DNA of 64,000 bases from Oscheius onirici (Eukaryota; Nematoda; Chromadorea; Rhabditida; Rhabditidae), in assembly GCA_932521025.1 (NCBI GenBank), contig OW051469.1, forward strand, positions 9,126,398 to 9,190,397. The letters run 5' to 3'. The translations under genes were made by a program, and so were the position numbers. Below the pieces are notes generated by a model. That model did not search any database. It was not told the DNA's origin and saw only the letters and a program-made list of their open reading frames with translations. Below, piece after piece: positions 1 through 10,698 of this stretch. Positions within the stretch are counted from its first letter, which is position 1. Each line of letters opens with the position of its first letter.

Positions 1-3000
1 GAAAGTTTCGTTCATCTTTTGCCCGTGTTTTCCAAACGAACCTAATCAATTCTCCAGCCAAAAAGAGCACATTTCCAACCATGCCCTCATCGAGACTCTG
101 CCATTCTTTGAGGAATTCGACGGCTTTTTCCATAGTTTCTGTCAAGACAGCCGATTCCGACTGTTTTGGAATCCTCTTCGCGACGAGCTTCAAACTGAAC
201 GTCGCGTTCTTGCACAGCTCAATCTGAACCCAATTTTTTTAGCAAAATTATACTTAAAAAATACCTTGGTAGGATCGGAACGCTGCGGGACAATCCACTT
301 GTTGAGGACGGAAGCCAGACGGGACAGATGTTCCTCATTGATGCCGCTATCGCTGTAGAAGAAACCATCCGTCAGGAGCTTGACGTTGGCCAGCTGAAGG
401 ACCTTTTCGCGCATTCGGGACTCGGTCTTCTCGTCTTCTAGAACATTCGCGATGAGCTTGGCTGCGACGCCGCCGGGCAGCAGGAAGCGGAGCTGAAAAG
501 GAGAGTATTTTAAATGGAATGAGCCTAATTTTTTTTTTGGCAAATCAGTGTTACAGTCTATCAAAAACTCAATCCTCACTACTTTTAAATAAAAATACAA
601 GGCTCACCTTTTCTGAAACAGTATCCGATCTGGCCTGAAGAGCCACCCAATAGCGCAGAGTCTGTGCATCTGCTCCCTTTTCGGCTGTCTGACTCTCTTT
701 GGCTCCAAATTCGTCCAACTCGACGGAGGCGGTCATCAGGCGCTGTCCAATGGGTAACATCGTCTCGTACAGCTCATCATCGCTCGATTTTGAGAGCTGA
801 GACTAGTATTTTGGCTATAAAAAGCCTAAAATACCTTATCCAGAAGCTGCCTATTGCTGAGAATCTTCACTGCTATTCCGACGATGACAAAGCGGAAATG
901 ACGGAGTTTTTGGATCGTAAACTTGCTCCTGTCGAAGATGGCAGCATCCACGGGCAGGGCTTTTTTCAGCGGCGTCTGGTCGCCCCCGAGACGGACGACA
1001 TACTGAAAATTAGGTATCACCGAAGTTTGTTTTCGAGTTGTAGAAAACTGTAGAAGTATGAACAACAAGACCAAAGAGGGTTTCGAACAGCTGAAAAGAA
1101 ACTCTTTTTCCTTCCGAAAAAGATCTAGGAAATCCCTACCTGAACGAGATCCAAGACGACACGAAGCTGATCGGCGGCCGGTAGTGTGACACAGAGCTCC
1201 TGGGCAATATCCTCAAAAGCGTCCTGCTCCGTGTTCTTCTTGTTCGGATCGTTTCGCTGCCACTTTGCACAAAAGCCCTCAATCATCACACAGGCCACAA
1301 TCCAGGCTCCTTCGACGCCGACGGCTCGAGAGATGGCTCTAGCCATTCTGCCTCTCCTGTGTGCTGGAATATCCGGAGCGGAAGCCGCAAAGACTTTGGT
1401 GACGGCAATGAGTTTCTGTGCCACTTCCGGCTTAGAGATGCTCTGATTGTGAATGACGGCCGTGAAGAGAGCTTCGAGAGTTCGTTCAATAATGTCCAGA
1501 GTTAAGTCGTTATCCTTCCGAAGCAGGCCGCTGCCCATGAAGGTGAAGACGGACATGATGTGCGATGTAACTGAGTTCTGAAAATCAATGAATCAGATTC
1601 AAAGTGAGACCTTCTTTGTATGAGCTTCAGCTGCTTTAAAATGGAGTCATTTATCTGGGCAAACAGACAAAAAAAACCAGACCGTTCAAAACTGCGTCTC
1701 TCGTCATTTGCTTAGTTTAATAGGCTAAGGGCAAAAAAATCTTACCGGATTGAGCTGAACAGCCGCCGTCAGCAGCTTGAGAGAATCTCTCAGAATATGA
1801 TGACTTGCTGTCGATCGCATCGTCTCCACCACCGGATCAATCTGCAGATCCTTGATAGTCACTTTGTAGCTTCCCGGGGCCGAAATGAGCTTAATCAACA
1901 GCGAAATGACGGCATTTTGAACGGAGTACTGTAGCTGGCCGCTTTGGATCGTTTCGGCTCTAAATTATTGAGATTTTTAGCTTGAAAAGAGTGCAAAAAA
2001 CTCACTCTTTTAGCATGTCAAAGAGAATAGCGAAGAGCTTCTGATTAGGGGTGATTTTGGTCGAAATTAGGAGCGTTTCCATAACAAATTGAGCCCTCTT
2101 CCAGTAAACTTCGTCGCTCTGATCCTCAAAGGCCTTCTCCGGCGTCAACTTTTCCTTGCCCTTCGTCTTTTTCGCCTTCGTCGCATTCAATTCGTGACGG
2201 GACAGCATAGAAACTACGAAATCGGCTTGGAAAGAAGCCTAAAATGAATCTTTTGATCTAACAATAGGTAATTACGGTAGCCAGAGCGGATTTGATCTTG
2301 TCACTGACGGCTGGGGCTTGTTGTTTGGCAAATTTGACGGCTTTCACGGCGAGCTCTTCAACGTCCTCTTCGAGTTGATTCGCGAGGTAGGACTTCCGAA
2401 CGGACATTTCTTCCAGGGCCCAGGTGAGCTGAAACCAGAACTTTTAGAATGTTCTTGTGCCATCGATGGGCAAACCGGCCAATGTTTTTACAGGGCGGGA
2501 TGTCTTCAACACACACCAAGACTTATCCCTAAACAAATTTTCTACGTATTGGGCATGTTTTGGTAGAGAATAACCTCAAAACTTCACAGAGGCCTCATTT
2601 TTCTGCGAGGAAAATGACGAAAACGGAAACCAACATTCTCTATATCCTCGCTCGAAATCCACTCCATGGCCTTCTTGATCGGATCGCCAGAAAACTTGAC
2701 TCTCTTGGCAAAGTCCGAAGCTGCAGCCATTGCTTGAGCTCTTTCCTCTGCCGTCTGTTTCTCCTCCTGAGCCTCGGAAATGCTCTTCCTCATCGAGTTT
2801 GACCGTCTCCTGTGCCTCTTTTTCAGCTCCTGGGAAGGAATAGAGACCAAATTTTTCAATTTGCACTGCTTGATGAATCTGTCCAACGTCTCCTGGTCCA
2901 TGGCCGTCCATTCGACTATCAGCTCTTCCCACTCGTTTGAGAATCTATTTTGTCATATTTATGTTTCGAAATCTAAAACCTCAAGCACAGATTGTATACT

Positions 3001-5244
3001 TCCTTTTCCATGGTCTTGGGGAGTGAAAGACCTGTCGAGAAGGCGGTCAGGAGGTGCTGGAGATAGACCTTGGCCTGTTCCCGGCTCAGAAGAGTAACTT
3101 CGCTTGTCTTCTGAATGGCTTTGAAGGCTTCTTCGCGGTCCTCTTCTGATGTTTCTTCTGAAAAGGGAGAGCTATTGAAGGGAAAGACGTCTAAAAGCAC
3201 GCTCATTCCAGGATGTTTCTATTCGCTTCGCGATAAGCCATCTGGAGCACTTTAGCAAAGAACATTGGATACTGAGTCAGGGTAAAGCATCTAAATGTTA
3301 AATTTATGCGGATCTCAATTCCAGCAACGTGTCTTTGACCGAAACCACCAGAAGGGAATGTAAAGGCCAGGACGCTCAGATTCTCCGATTTTCAGTCCCT
3401 CTTGATCATTTCCAGTCACTTCTTCAATAATTACCGTACCATTTTGAACAATCTCAAAGAGGGACGTCCAGAGCGGTTGCAGGAAAGCTAGGAGATCCGT
3501 CTGACTGGCCAACGACTTGATAATCGACCAGATTCCGAGACTGTCTCCGCGTCTGATCAGCTTCAATGTGGCTCTAAATTTTAGCAATTTTGACCAAAAG
3601 AATCTAAAATTACTTTTTCGAAAAGCTCTCAATGCCCTGAAGTTGACAGACAACTATCAGCGTCGAAAGTGATGTTGTCAACGTCGTTTCCCTCAATTTC
3701 TGGAAGTTTTTACTAGATTTAGGCCAAAAAAAGACCTTACCATCATAAGAATTTTAGTGATTGAGGCCCGAATTGGCGGGGAAAGTTTGACGGATAAACA
3801 GAGCTGACAGATGATCATCATGGATGCATTTCGGAAGCTAGCAATCGGGCTCCTTAGTCCGTTGCCAAGCATGGGAATGATCTTGGAAATTAGGTTATCG
3901 TCGGCCTGTTTAGCCTGTTCCAACGTGGCGAGCGTGACTTTGGCGTAGAAGGTGAACAAATGAGATGACTTGGTTTCGAGGAAATCCGCGCCGACAATCT
4001 GAAGTTAGAATTTATGGCATAAAATGTAACTTCTTACACTAATGGCCTTGTCAATGTGGTCGGAGATTCGGCTGAGAAGAGTATGCTTGCTAGAGAGGGC
4101 ATTTTTGATTATCTGAAAACGGAGGTTAATTAACAGTCTTCGATGAAAGCTTGGCTGGCTTTCGACTCGTTTGAGCACAAAAACGGATTGTGAGCTAGAG
4201 TTTTAGGTACAAAACTTTAAGAAGATCTTCGGCAGCGTGCCAGAGAAGTGTCAAGTTTTTTGTGCATCAATTTGTAGTGAATTTCGTGCTTGACAAAACT
4301 GGCGCAGTCGAGACGAGACAGACGGAAAATATAACAAGTTTAGGGTGTGAAAAGTAGGAACAGGTGATAGACGTAACCAATTTGTAAATCAGTTTTCCGC
4401 TCATACCCAAAATTCATTATTGTCTCCTGTTAAAGATCAGACTTCATCACCGTTAAGATATCTGAAGCGGGAAAGAACGGGTAGAAAGATCCGACTTTTC
4501 GCTCGTAACAACATTAGAGACAGGCTTACAGATGTTGCATAAAGTCCCGGAGCACAGTTTGAGATCCTAATATTACCCCGCATTTATTGATACTCAGACG
4601 AAAACAAGGTGGAAGATAACTTACGGTACTGAACGGGACTGGGATCCTCGTCTTTCCAAACTCTTGCAAAAAGGCCCAGTCCTTGGATCTGGCAAAGTTG
4701 AATTCGAGGATTGAGAGAAGTCTGCCGTAGAGGTTTGTGTCGTGGAAGGGCAAAAAAGCTGACATGAGGAATTCGGCATTGAAGGAGTAAATCTGGACAT
4801 TTTTTTCTTGATTTTGGGAACATTTAATGAAAAGTACCTGATATCTATGGATGAGCCACTCGAGAACTTGCTGACACGAGAAATGGAGCAGATATGGCGA
4901 TAATTTGAAGATGAATCGCTCCAATTTCACGTTCAGAGTCTCGTTTTCGGCCTTAGTGATCATTGTGCGTTGAAAATTCAGCACCGTCTCGTCGAAGAAC
5001 TCGTCGCAGTCCTCGAAAGCCGTCGGATCGAGTTTTTTCATCTGCGCGAAGCCTGTTGTGCCTTAAATTCCGTAAATTTGGCCTAGAACTTTCCAGAAGG
5101 CTTACCAATTTTGAAAACGGTCTCTCTGTCGAGTTTTTCGGCCTCTTGACGGTCGAAGAGCAGAGAAACATGCTTTTTTTCGACTGTAAGCTGACCGGCT
5201 GTCGCGCTACGTAATGTTTCGAGCTGCTTTGACAGCGAGGTCAT
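1..5244 (-). CDS. HEATR1/UTP10 homologue (U3 snoRNP / small-subunit processome), 3' end off window
   Basis: Large HEAT-repeat scaffold of the small-subunit processome, needed for early 18S pre-rRNA processing in the nucleolus. The N-terminus reads MTSLSKQLETLRSAT, then a stretch containing SLLFDRQEAEKLDRETVF, matching the HEATR1/UTP10 start as I know it. Exon 2 carries LEWLIHRYQ and LPFHDT in the order expected of the family. Exon 1 is 5106-5244 and exon 2 begins at 5052. A 45-nt in-frame intron (GTACTT...CCAG, about 4793-4837) follows LEWLIHRYQ. Many further short introns run to the left edge, so the C-terminal third is missing. The start at 5244 lies 5 nt after a TTTTCAG acceptor, suggesting trans-splicing. 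Family assignment is firm; internal exon boundaries were only partly checked. Confidence 0.85.
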
Positions 5245-5261
5245 TTTACCTGAAAAGTTGG

Positions 5262-5444
5262 TTACAAATGGGAAAAGAAAGACTGGACAAGAAGGACACG
5301 GAATAGCACCACTTTCCTACTCTTTTTTGATGTTTTGGCATCTTTTAATGTTGGTTTGACCTGAGAATCGAGGTAAAACGAACATTGAGCCACGTTGGTG
5401 AGAAAGACGAAAAAGAGACCAAGGACAATCGTGTCTTTTGCCAT
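5262..5444 (-). CDS. candidate small secreted peptide upstream of HEATR1
   Basis: A 60-residue frame whose first 21 residues look like a cleavable signal peptide: MAKDTIVLGLFFVFLTNVAQC followed by SFYLDSQ. Its stop lies 17 nt before the HEATR1 start codon, with a TTTTCAG acceptor between them, so it could be a first cistron or simply outron sequence. I do not recognise the mature part, which is lysine-rich. It could be chance: the region is AT-rich and short frames are common. Confidence 0.3.
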   Translation of the reverse strand: MAKDTIVLGLFFVFLTNVAQCSFYLDSQVKPTLKDAKTSKKSRKVVLFRVLLVQSFFSHL

Positions 5445-6081
5445 TTTCTTCTATATTGCGACCTTTTGGATGCTTCTAAAGGACCTATGCAACCTTTTCA
5501 GCAAATTAGAGCAATTGAAATTGAAAGAAACCGAAAACTGAGCTACAAAACCTTTTTCTACCCACTGTACTTTCTCCACTTTCTTCGCTGAATTATATTT
5601 GGCAAGAAAAATAGCAGAAGGGGGCAAAAAAAAATAAAGTTTTTGCGAAGAGAATCGTTTTTCCCCCAAAACTTTGAAAGGAAAATACGCAACGGCTGCA
5701 ACGTTTTCAATCCGACGCCTGGGTCTCGGATTACGGTAGCCATTTCAAATATTTCGGCGCCATTTTTCTTTTTTTTTGGGGGAGTCTCACAATTTTTTTT
5801 TCTTCTTTCTCCCTATTTTTCTCTCCGTTTATTCGTATTTTTCCAAATATTTTCGAGCAAATTTCGTCGAAAAAGCAACATTTATCTTTTGCAATCAAGC
5901 AAAAATTAATTACACGGGTCCTGCCACGCGCAGGGCAGACGCGAGGCGTTCGATTGCCCTTCTGAGGCATTGCGCTTTTCTCTTCTTTATTTTATTAGCT
6001 TTCTTGTTAAAAATCAATCAATTGTCTTCCAGGTAGTGAAACAGCTACTCGTATTCAAAACAGGAGGGAAATTTGCCGATA
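5445..6081. promoter_or_regulatory. divergent intergenic region between HEATR1 and FUS-like gene
   Basis: About 600 nt separate the two divergent genes and probably hold both promoters. I see no TATA box that I would defend. A GGATTACGGTAGCC motif occurs near 5730; similar TTACGGTA motifs recur across the window. A TTCCAG acceptor ends at 6032, 49 nt before the FUS-like start codon, and is the likely trans-splice site of that gene. Confidence 0.4.
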
Positions 6082-9000
6082 ATGTGTACGTTTTATCCAT
6101 TGTTCCATACTTTTACCCAAATTTTAGCTTACGCTCCCTCATACGGTAATGGAGCCACCGCCGGAGCTCCAGGTGGCGATTATGGAGGCGGAGATCCGGT
6201 AAAATGTCCTTCTTCAGCAAAATAATGAGAACTTTAGAGCCAGAAAGATCACGAAGCCGCCTGGGCCAGTTATTACGCCAGCCTGAATCAGCAGCAGCAA
6301 CAACAGCCACAGCAGGGCTATGGCGGTCAGCCTGGAGCTCCAGGAGCCGGAATTCCACCGCCGCCCGGCTCAGCAGCTGCTCAGGGACAACAGTACGGCG
6401 GAGCAGCCCAGCCACCTCCACCAAGCGACGTAAATTTTGCCTTTCCTGCTTAAATCAGCAAATCATTTAGTACTCGAGCTACTACGCCCAGCAAGGACAA
6501 CCGGGCGGTGCTCCGGCCCAATACGGCGGTCCACAGAAAGGATTCGATAACGGCGGCCGCGATCAGTACGACTACAACCGCGGAGGACCGCCCCAAGGCG
6601 ATCGTGGAGGCTACAGAGGCGGTTATGGTGGCGGCGATCGCGGAGGAGGATACGGAGATCGTGGCGGACGCGGCGGATACGGTGGAGGAGATCGCGGAGG
6701 CAGAGGAGGCTTTGGCGGTGATCGCGGAGGAGACCGCAGTTATGGAGGCGGTCGGGACGATCGTGGCGGCTATGGAGGTGATTTTGATATGTTTTTTTCC
6801 GAATTTTCGTGGTTTGTAGACCGTGATCGTGGAGGAGGATACGGTGATCGTGGTGGAGATCGTGGATACGATCGCGGAAGAGGTAATATCTTCTTGACGT
6901 TGAATCGGGTTAGGAAGGTCTTGAGAAGCTTTGGCTAGAATTTGGTGAACAAAGTGACTTCGAGGTAGCCTCAGCCAGGTTGAGCAAGGCCATTCAGGTT
7001 TATCGCAAGGCGTGTTTTGAGTCAAACTCGCAGAATCGAACCCGGGTCGTTCGGGTAGCAATCTATAGTCTATTTCCAACGAATATAGCCACCAAATCAA
7101 TTCTTTAAAGGATTTTCGAAAACGAAATTGACTGGTCCCATGACGATCGCGGGCCGTCATCATGCGATTTTCGTTGTATTTAATCAAAAGCTGGGTTTTT
7201 TTCAAGATTTTCGGCATTTGTTGATGTGTTCGACCTTATTTTCGAGCTCTACGTGAAAAAATACCTATATGACAACAAAACTGATAAGAACTAGCCAGTT
7301 TTTGGAAAAATATGGCTACTTTGGCGAGAAAATAGCATTTCTAGGTTAAATCGGCAAAAACGTGGTTTTTATGTGGTTTTCAAGACAATTAGGTTTCAAT
7401 ATGCGTAGAATTCGATTAGAGAAACAGAAAAACATAAAACGTAGCAAAAATGTAAAAAAAGCAACAAATTCGGCATTCGCGCGCACCCAGATTTGAATTT
7501 GGTCAGGTGGCTATATCCGTTGGAAATAGACTATTGTGCGCTACCACTGAACCATGCACGCAAGTGAAGCTTTCACATTGAAACGAATAGATTCTTGTTC
7601 CCAATTTTGTACCAAAGCCTGCAGATTCAGATTTCGGTGGCCGAGGTGGCGATCGCGGAGGACGTGGCGGCTTTGATCGTGGAGGCTACGGCGGAGATCG
7701 CAGCTACGGAGGAGGACGTGACGATCGCGGCGGAGATCGCCGAAGCGGAGGAGGTCGGTACGATGACGGTGGACGCGGCGGCTTCCGTGGAGGGTACGTT
7801 TATTATTATTTTTTTCGCTCTATCAGTGTCGTGAACTCTGGCTAAATCGTTTTTAACAAATACAGAAAAGGTCAAAGTGTAAAGCTTCGAGTCAAGGTCA
7901 GTGTATTCTATTCTCTACCGAGTTCACGTAGGCAAAAAGCGTGTTCAAAATCCCTAAAAAGACAAAATACACAGCTCGTCGATGCCGAAACCCGCAATAC
8001 TTTGTTCATTTTGTTCGTGAGACCGAGAACGTCCCTTAATCAGCATTAGCCGGTCGGAACTGGTTTTGAACGAGAAAATAACGTGTTTGACTTTTTTTCC
8101 AGTGTTTTCTTAACTATGCAGGGCAATATCTTAATCCTTTAGCTATAATCTCCCAAACTGGTTTTGTCTCTTCTGTGGGCAGTGTCTCGAAAACGTGATA
8201 TGACAAAAATGGCAGAAAAGACCGTCATGTTGGTTTCAACAACAAAAAGAAGAGAATTTAACGTTATTTGCAAGGTTCAGGGTGTAGATCCCGAAATGTG
8301 TGAAAACAATGAGGAGCGGTCCTTTTTTGACAAGCATTCAAAAGAATAAATAGTTTTGGCTTGAAGTGTGCCAAATCCTGTGAGCGTCAGAAATTTAGGT
8401 CTAATTAAGAAGTCCTGAGAGCACACCCCCGAATAAAGTCTGTTAAAAATAACCCAAACCCCTCCCTTCGGTTTCCAAGGCACGGCGAGCTGTGTCGGTA
8501 ATGGTGTCAAAAACTTTTCTTCTATTGTGTGAAAAAGGGAAAATTTACAAATTGAGTCGAACAAATAATGCACCTAAACGGTGCCTTTTCTCAAAATGGT
8601 TATATTCAGCAGTTTCCACAACTATACAGAGAGTGTTACACGCAAGAAGAAGCTGATGGCGCCAAAGCAAAAAGAGGCTGACATCTCGTTCCACCCTCTA
8701 AAATTCGTTCAGATTAGGACCGAGGTGTCAGCTCTTTTTGTCTGAAGAGTTCTTCTACACAAATGAGTCCGGATATTGCCTAAGAAGTGTTTTTCAGACC
8801 GGGTGGAGGCCCCGGTGGAAGAGGAGGTTTTCAAGGTACAACATCTATATATTGTGTTTTTCTTCTTATGTAAAAAAAGTTCGACGGTTTCTCAAAAAGT
8901 GCTTAAAAAGAAGAGTTTTTTAAACTTACGAATATGGAAAATTACAGATAGGGGCCGCGATCGTGGAGGATTCGATGCGCCGCGAGGAGGAGACGATCGC

Positions 9001-10032
9001 GTCGAGCTCAAGGAGACTGTCTTTGTCCAAGGAATTCCTACCAGGTAACTTTCTTATCGCAGAGCGTAGAAAGTGCGGAAATTCAGTGCTAACGAGACCT
9101 ACATCGCGGACGTCTTCGCCACCGTCGGAGAGATTGCGAAAAAGGACAACGGCGAGCCGAGAATCAAAATCTACACGGATCGGGCTACCGGAGAGCCCAA
9201 GGTAGGTTATTACAAGTTTTATGGCTTTTGGATCCAGAGTAATAGCTGTAGAAAATGGCGAGTAGTAGGAGATTGGTTCTCACCCCGCTCAAAAAAAGCG
9301 GATATCCGAGTCGATTGAAACTATAACCGAAAGACCTAAATCTGAGTATTTACAGCAACAATAACTTTCCCTTCTAAAACAGCTCATTTCCAGGGCGAAT
9401 GCATGATCACCTTCATCGAGGCCGAAGTGGCCCAGCGCTGTATCGACATGTACAACGGACAGCCATTCCCCGGAGCCGAAAAGCCGATGTCGCTGTCGAT
9501 TGCCAAGTTCAAGGCACAGGACGGCGGTGGACGTGGAGGATTCCGTGGCGGTCGTGGTGGATTCGGAGGCGGAGGACGTGGAGGTTTTTTTGCCAGATTT
9601 CAGTTGAACTCTAAAAGTTTCAGATTTCGGAGGCGGACGTGGCGGATTCAGTGACCGCGGAGGTCGTGGCGGCTTCGGAGGAGATCGTGGAGGACGTGGC
9701 GGCGGCGGAATGCGCGGAGGCGGAAACCAGGAGCAGAGAGCCAACGACTGGACGTGCTCCGGATGTAACAACAATAATTTCGCCTTCAGACAGGTAACTT
9801 TTGGACTCCATTTTTTCAAAGCTTTGCTAAGTTTATTCTAAATGCTCTTTTGTCGCTAAAAGTTGAGTATTCTTCTCAGTCGAACTATTTTTCTCTAGAG
9901 CTACTCCTAAAAACATCAATTTTTCAGCAATGCAACCAATGCGGAGCCCCACGTGGCGGCGGAGGAGGCGCTGATGGCGGAGCAATGCGTCACGGCGGAG
10001 GAGCCGGAGGAGATCGCCATCGTCCCTACTAA
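6082..10032 (+). CDS. fust-1: FUS/EWSR1/TAF15 (FET) family RNA-binding protein
   Basis: Nuclear RNA-binding protein of the FET family. Hand-spliced exons: 6082-6085, 6128-6198, 6238-6429, 6471-6777, 6820-6882, 7631-7793, 8798-8835, 8948-9044, 9087-9201, 9394-9583, 9624-9793 and 9928-10032; all phases join, giving 504 residues. Order: a Q/G/Y/P-rich N-terminus with an [10 protein letters not shown] motif and a Q-run; a long GDRGG/RGG region (about 130-290); one RRM (about 295-390, [11 protein letters not shown] to LSIAKFKAQ); a second RGG block; a RanBP2-type zinc finger (WTCSGC...CNQCGAP, about 450-480); and a C-terminus ending RHRPY, the PY-NLS signature read by transportin in FUS. Two introns are long (748 and 1004 nt) against about 40 nt elsewhere. 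The symbol is the C. elegans FET gene name and orthology is inferred. Confidence 0.92.
6883..7630. other. 748-nt intron of the FUS-like gene holding a tRNA-like inverted repeat
   Basis: Intron between the RGG exons ending at 6882 and starting at 7631. Two acceptors in the same frame are possible (AG at 7623-7624 or 7629-7630), differing by two codons (DS). It contains a 29-nt inverted repeat (7065-7093 and 7506-7534, one mismatch) flanked by tRNA-like B-box and A-box sequences. Confidence 0.6.
7479..7561 (-). repeat. tRNA-like sequence (probable tRNA-derived repeat or pseudogene)
   Basis: On the minus strand the ends can form a 7-bp acceptor stem (GCGTGCA with TGCGCGC, one G-U). They enclose an A-box-like TGGTTCAGTGGTAGCGC and a T-loop-like TTCAAAT. 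The T-stem has about two mismatches, and the middle 29 nt are one arm of an inverted repeat rather than a clear anticodon arm, so an active tRNA is unlikely. Confidence 0.35.
7794..8797. other. 1-kb intron of the FUS-like gene
   Basis: Long intron between the exon ending at 7793 and the small exon 8798-8835 (phase 2 joins phase 2). I recognise no gene or repeat inside it. Confidence 0.6.
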
Positions 10033-10698
10033 ACGCCGGAGAAAGAAAAAGAAGAGCCCGAACTCCAAACAGCATCTCGTAAAAACAAAGCCCCGTTTGT
10101 TTCCTTCTTGTTACCTATACTCCCCTTCTTTGATTGCAGTATTTATTTCTTCTTTGTCTACATTGAAACTGTGCTTTTGTTCCTTGCATTTTGTTAGGGG
10201 GCAAACGGAAGGAAGAAATAAGCAGCTGTTCCAAAAAGGGGCATCGTTTCTTTCTCGCCTTGTGGTTTTGTATCAAGAAAACGGTCGGAGAGCAGATGCT
10301 GATGAAGGAACCTCGACCAGCTGTAGATTTAGAACGCTAACCACCGTTTTTTTCAAACAGTTTCTTTTATCTGAAACAGTCTCAAAAAGGAAGCTTTTAT
10401 TGTCTTTACACCATAAAGGGCTCTCAGCTATCTAGAGAGAACAACAATTTCATCGTTCAAAGTATATGAACTGGGGGTGAATAAGACCAAAGAAGAACAA
10501 AAAGTGGGGGCCACCATAAACATAAAAAGAACAAAATAGAGAAGAACATATCTACGATATGTAATAATAATAATTAGAGAGGAATAGAAGGTACTCTGGG
10601 GAAAGACGGTTATTACGAACTACAGATGAAAGACCACAGTCAAATGGGGGTGCTGGGAAGAGAGATGGATATTTGGGACAGATGTAGCAGAGGGGAGA
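10033..10698. other. convergent 3' region between FUS-like gene and eIF4G-A
   Basis: Holds the 3' UTRs of two convergent genes. AATAATAATAAT near 10560 could serve in polyadenylation of the plus-strand gene, but no canonical signal was assigned. No further gene seen. Confidence 0.4.

Noticed and set aside
6450-7217. 255-residue minus-strand frame opposite the FUS-like RGG exons
   Set aside because: Antisense shadow of Gly/Asp/Arg-rich codons, giving [11 protein letters not shown]-type sequence; crosses real introns.
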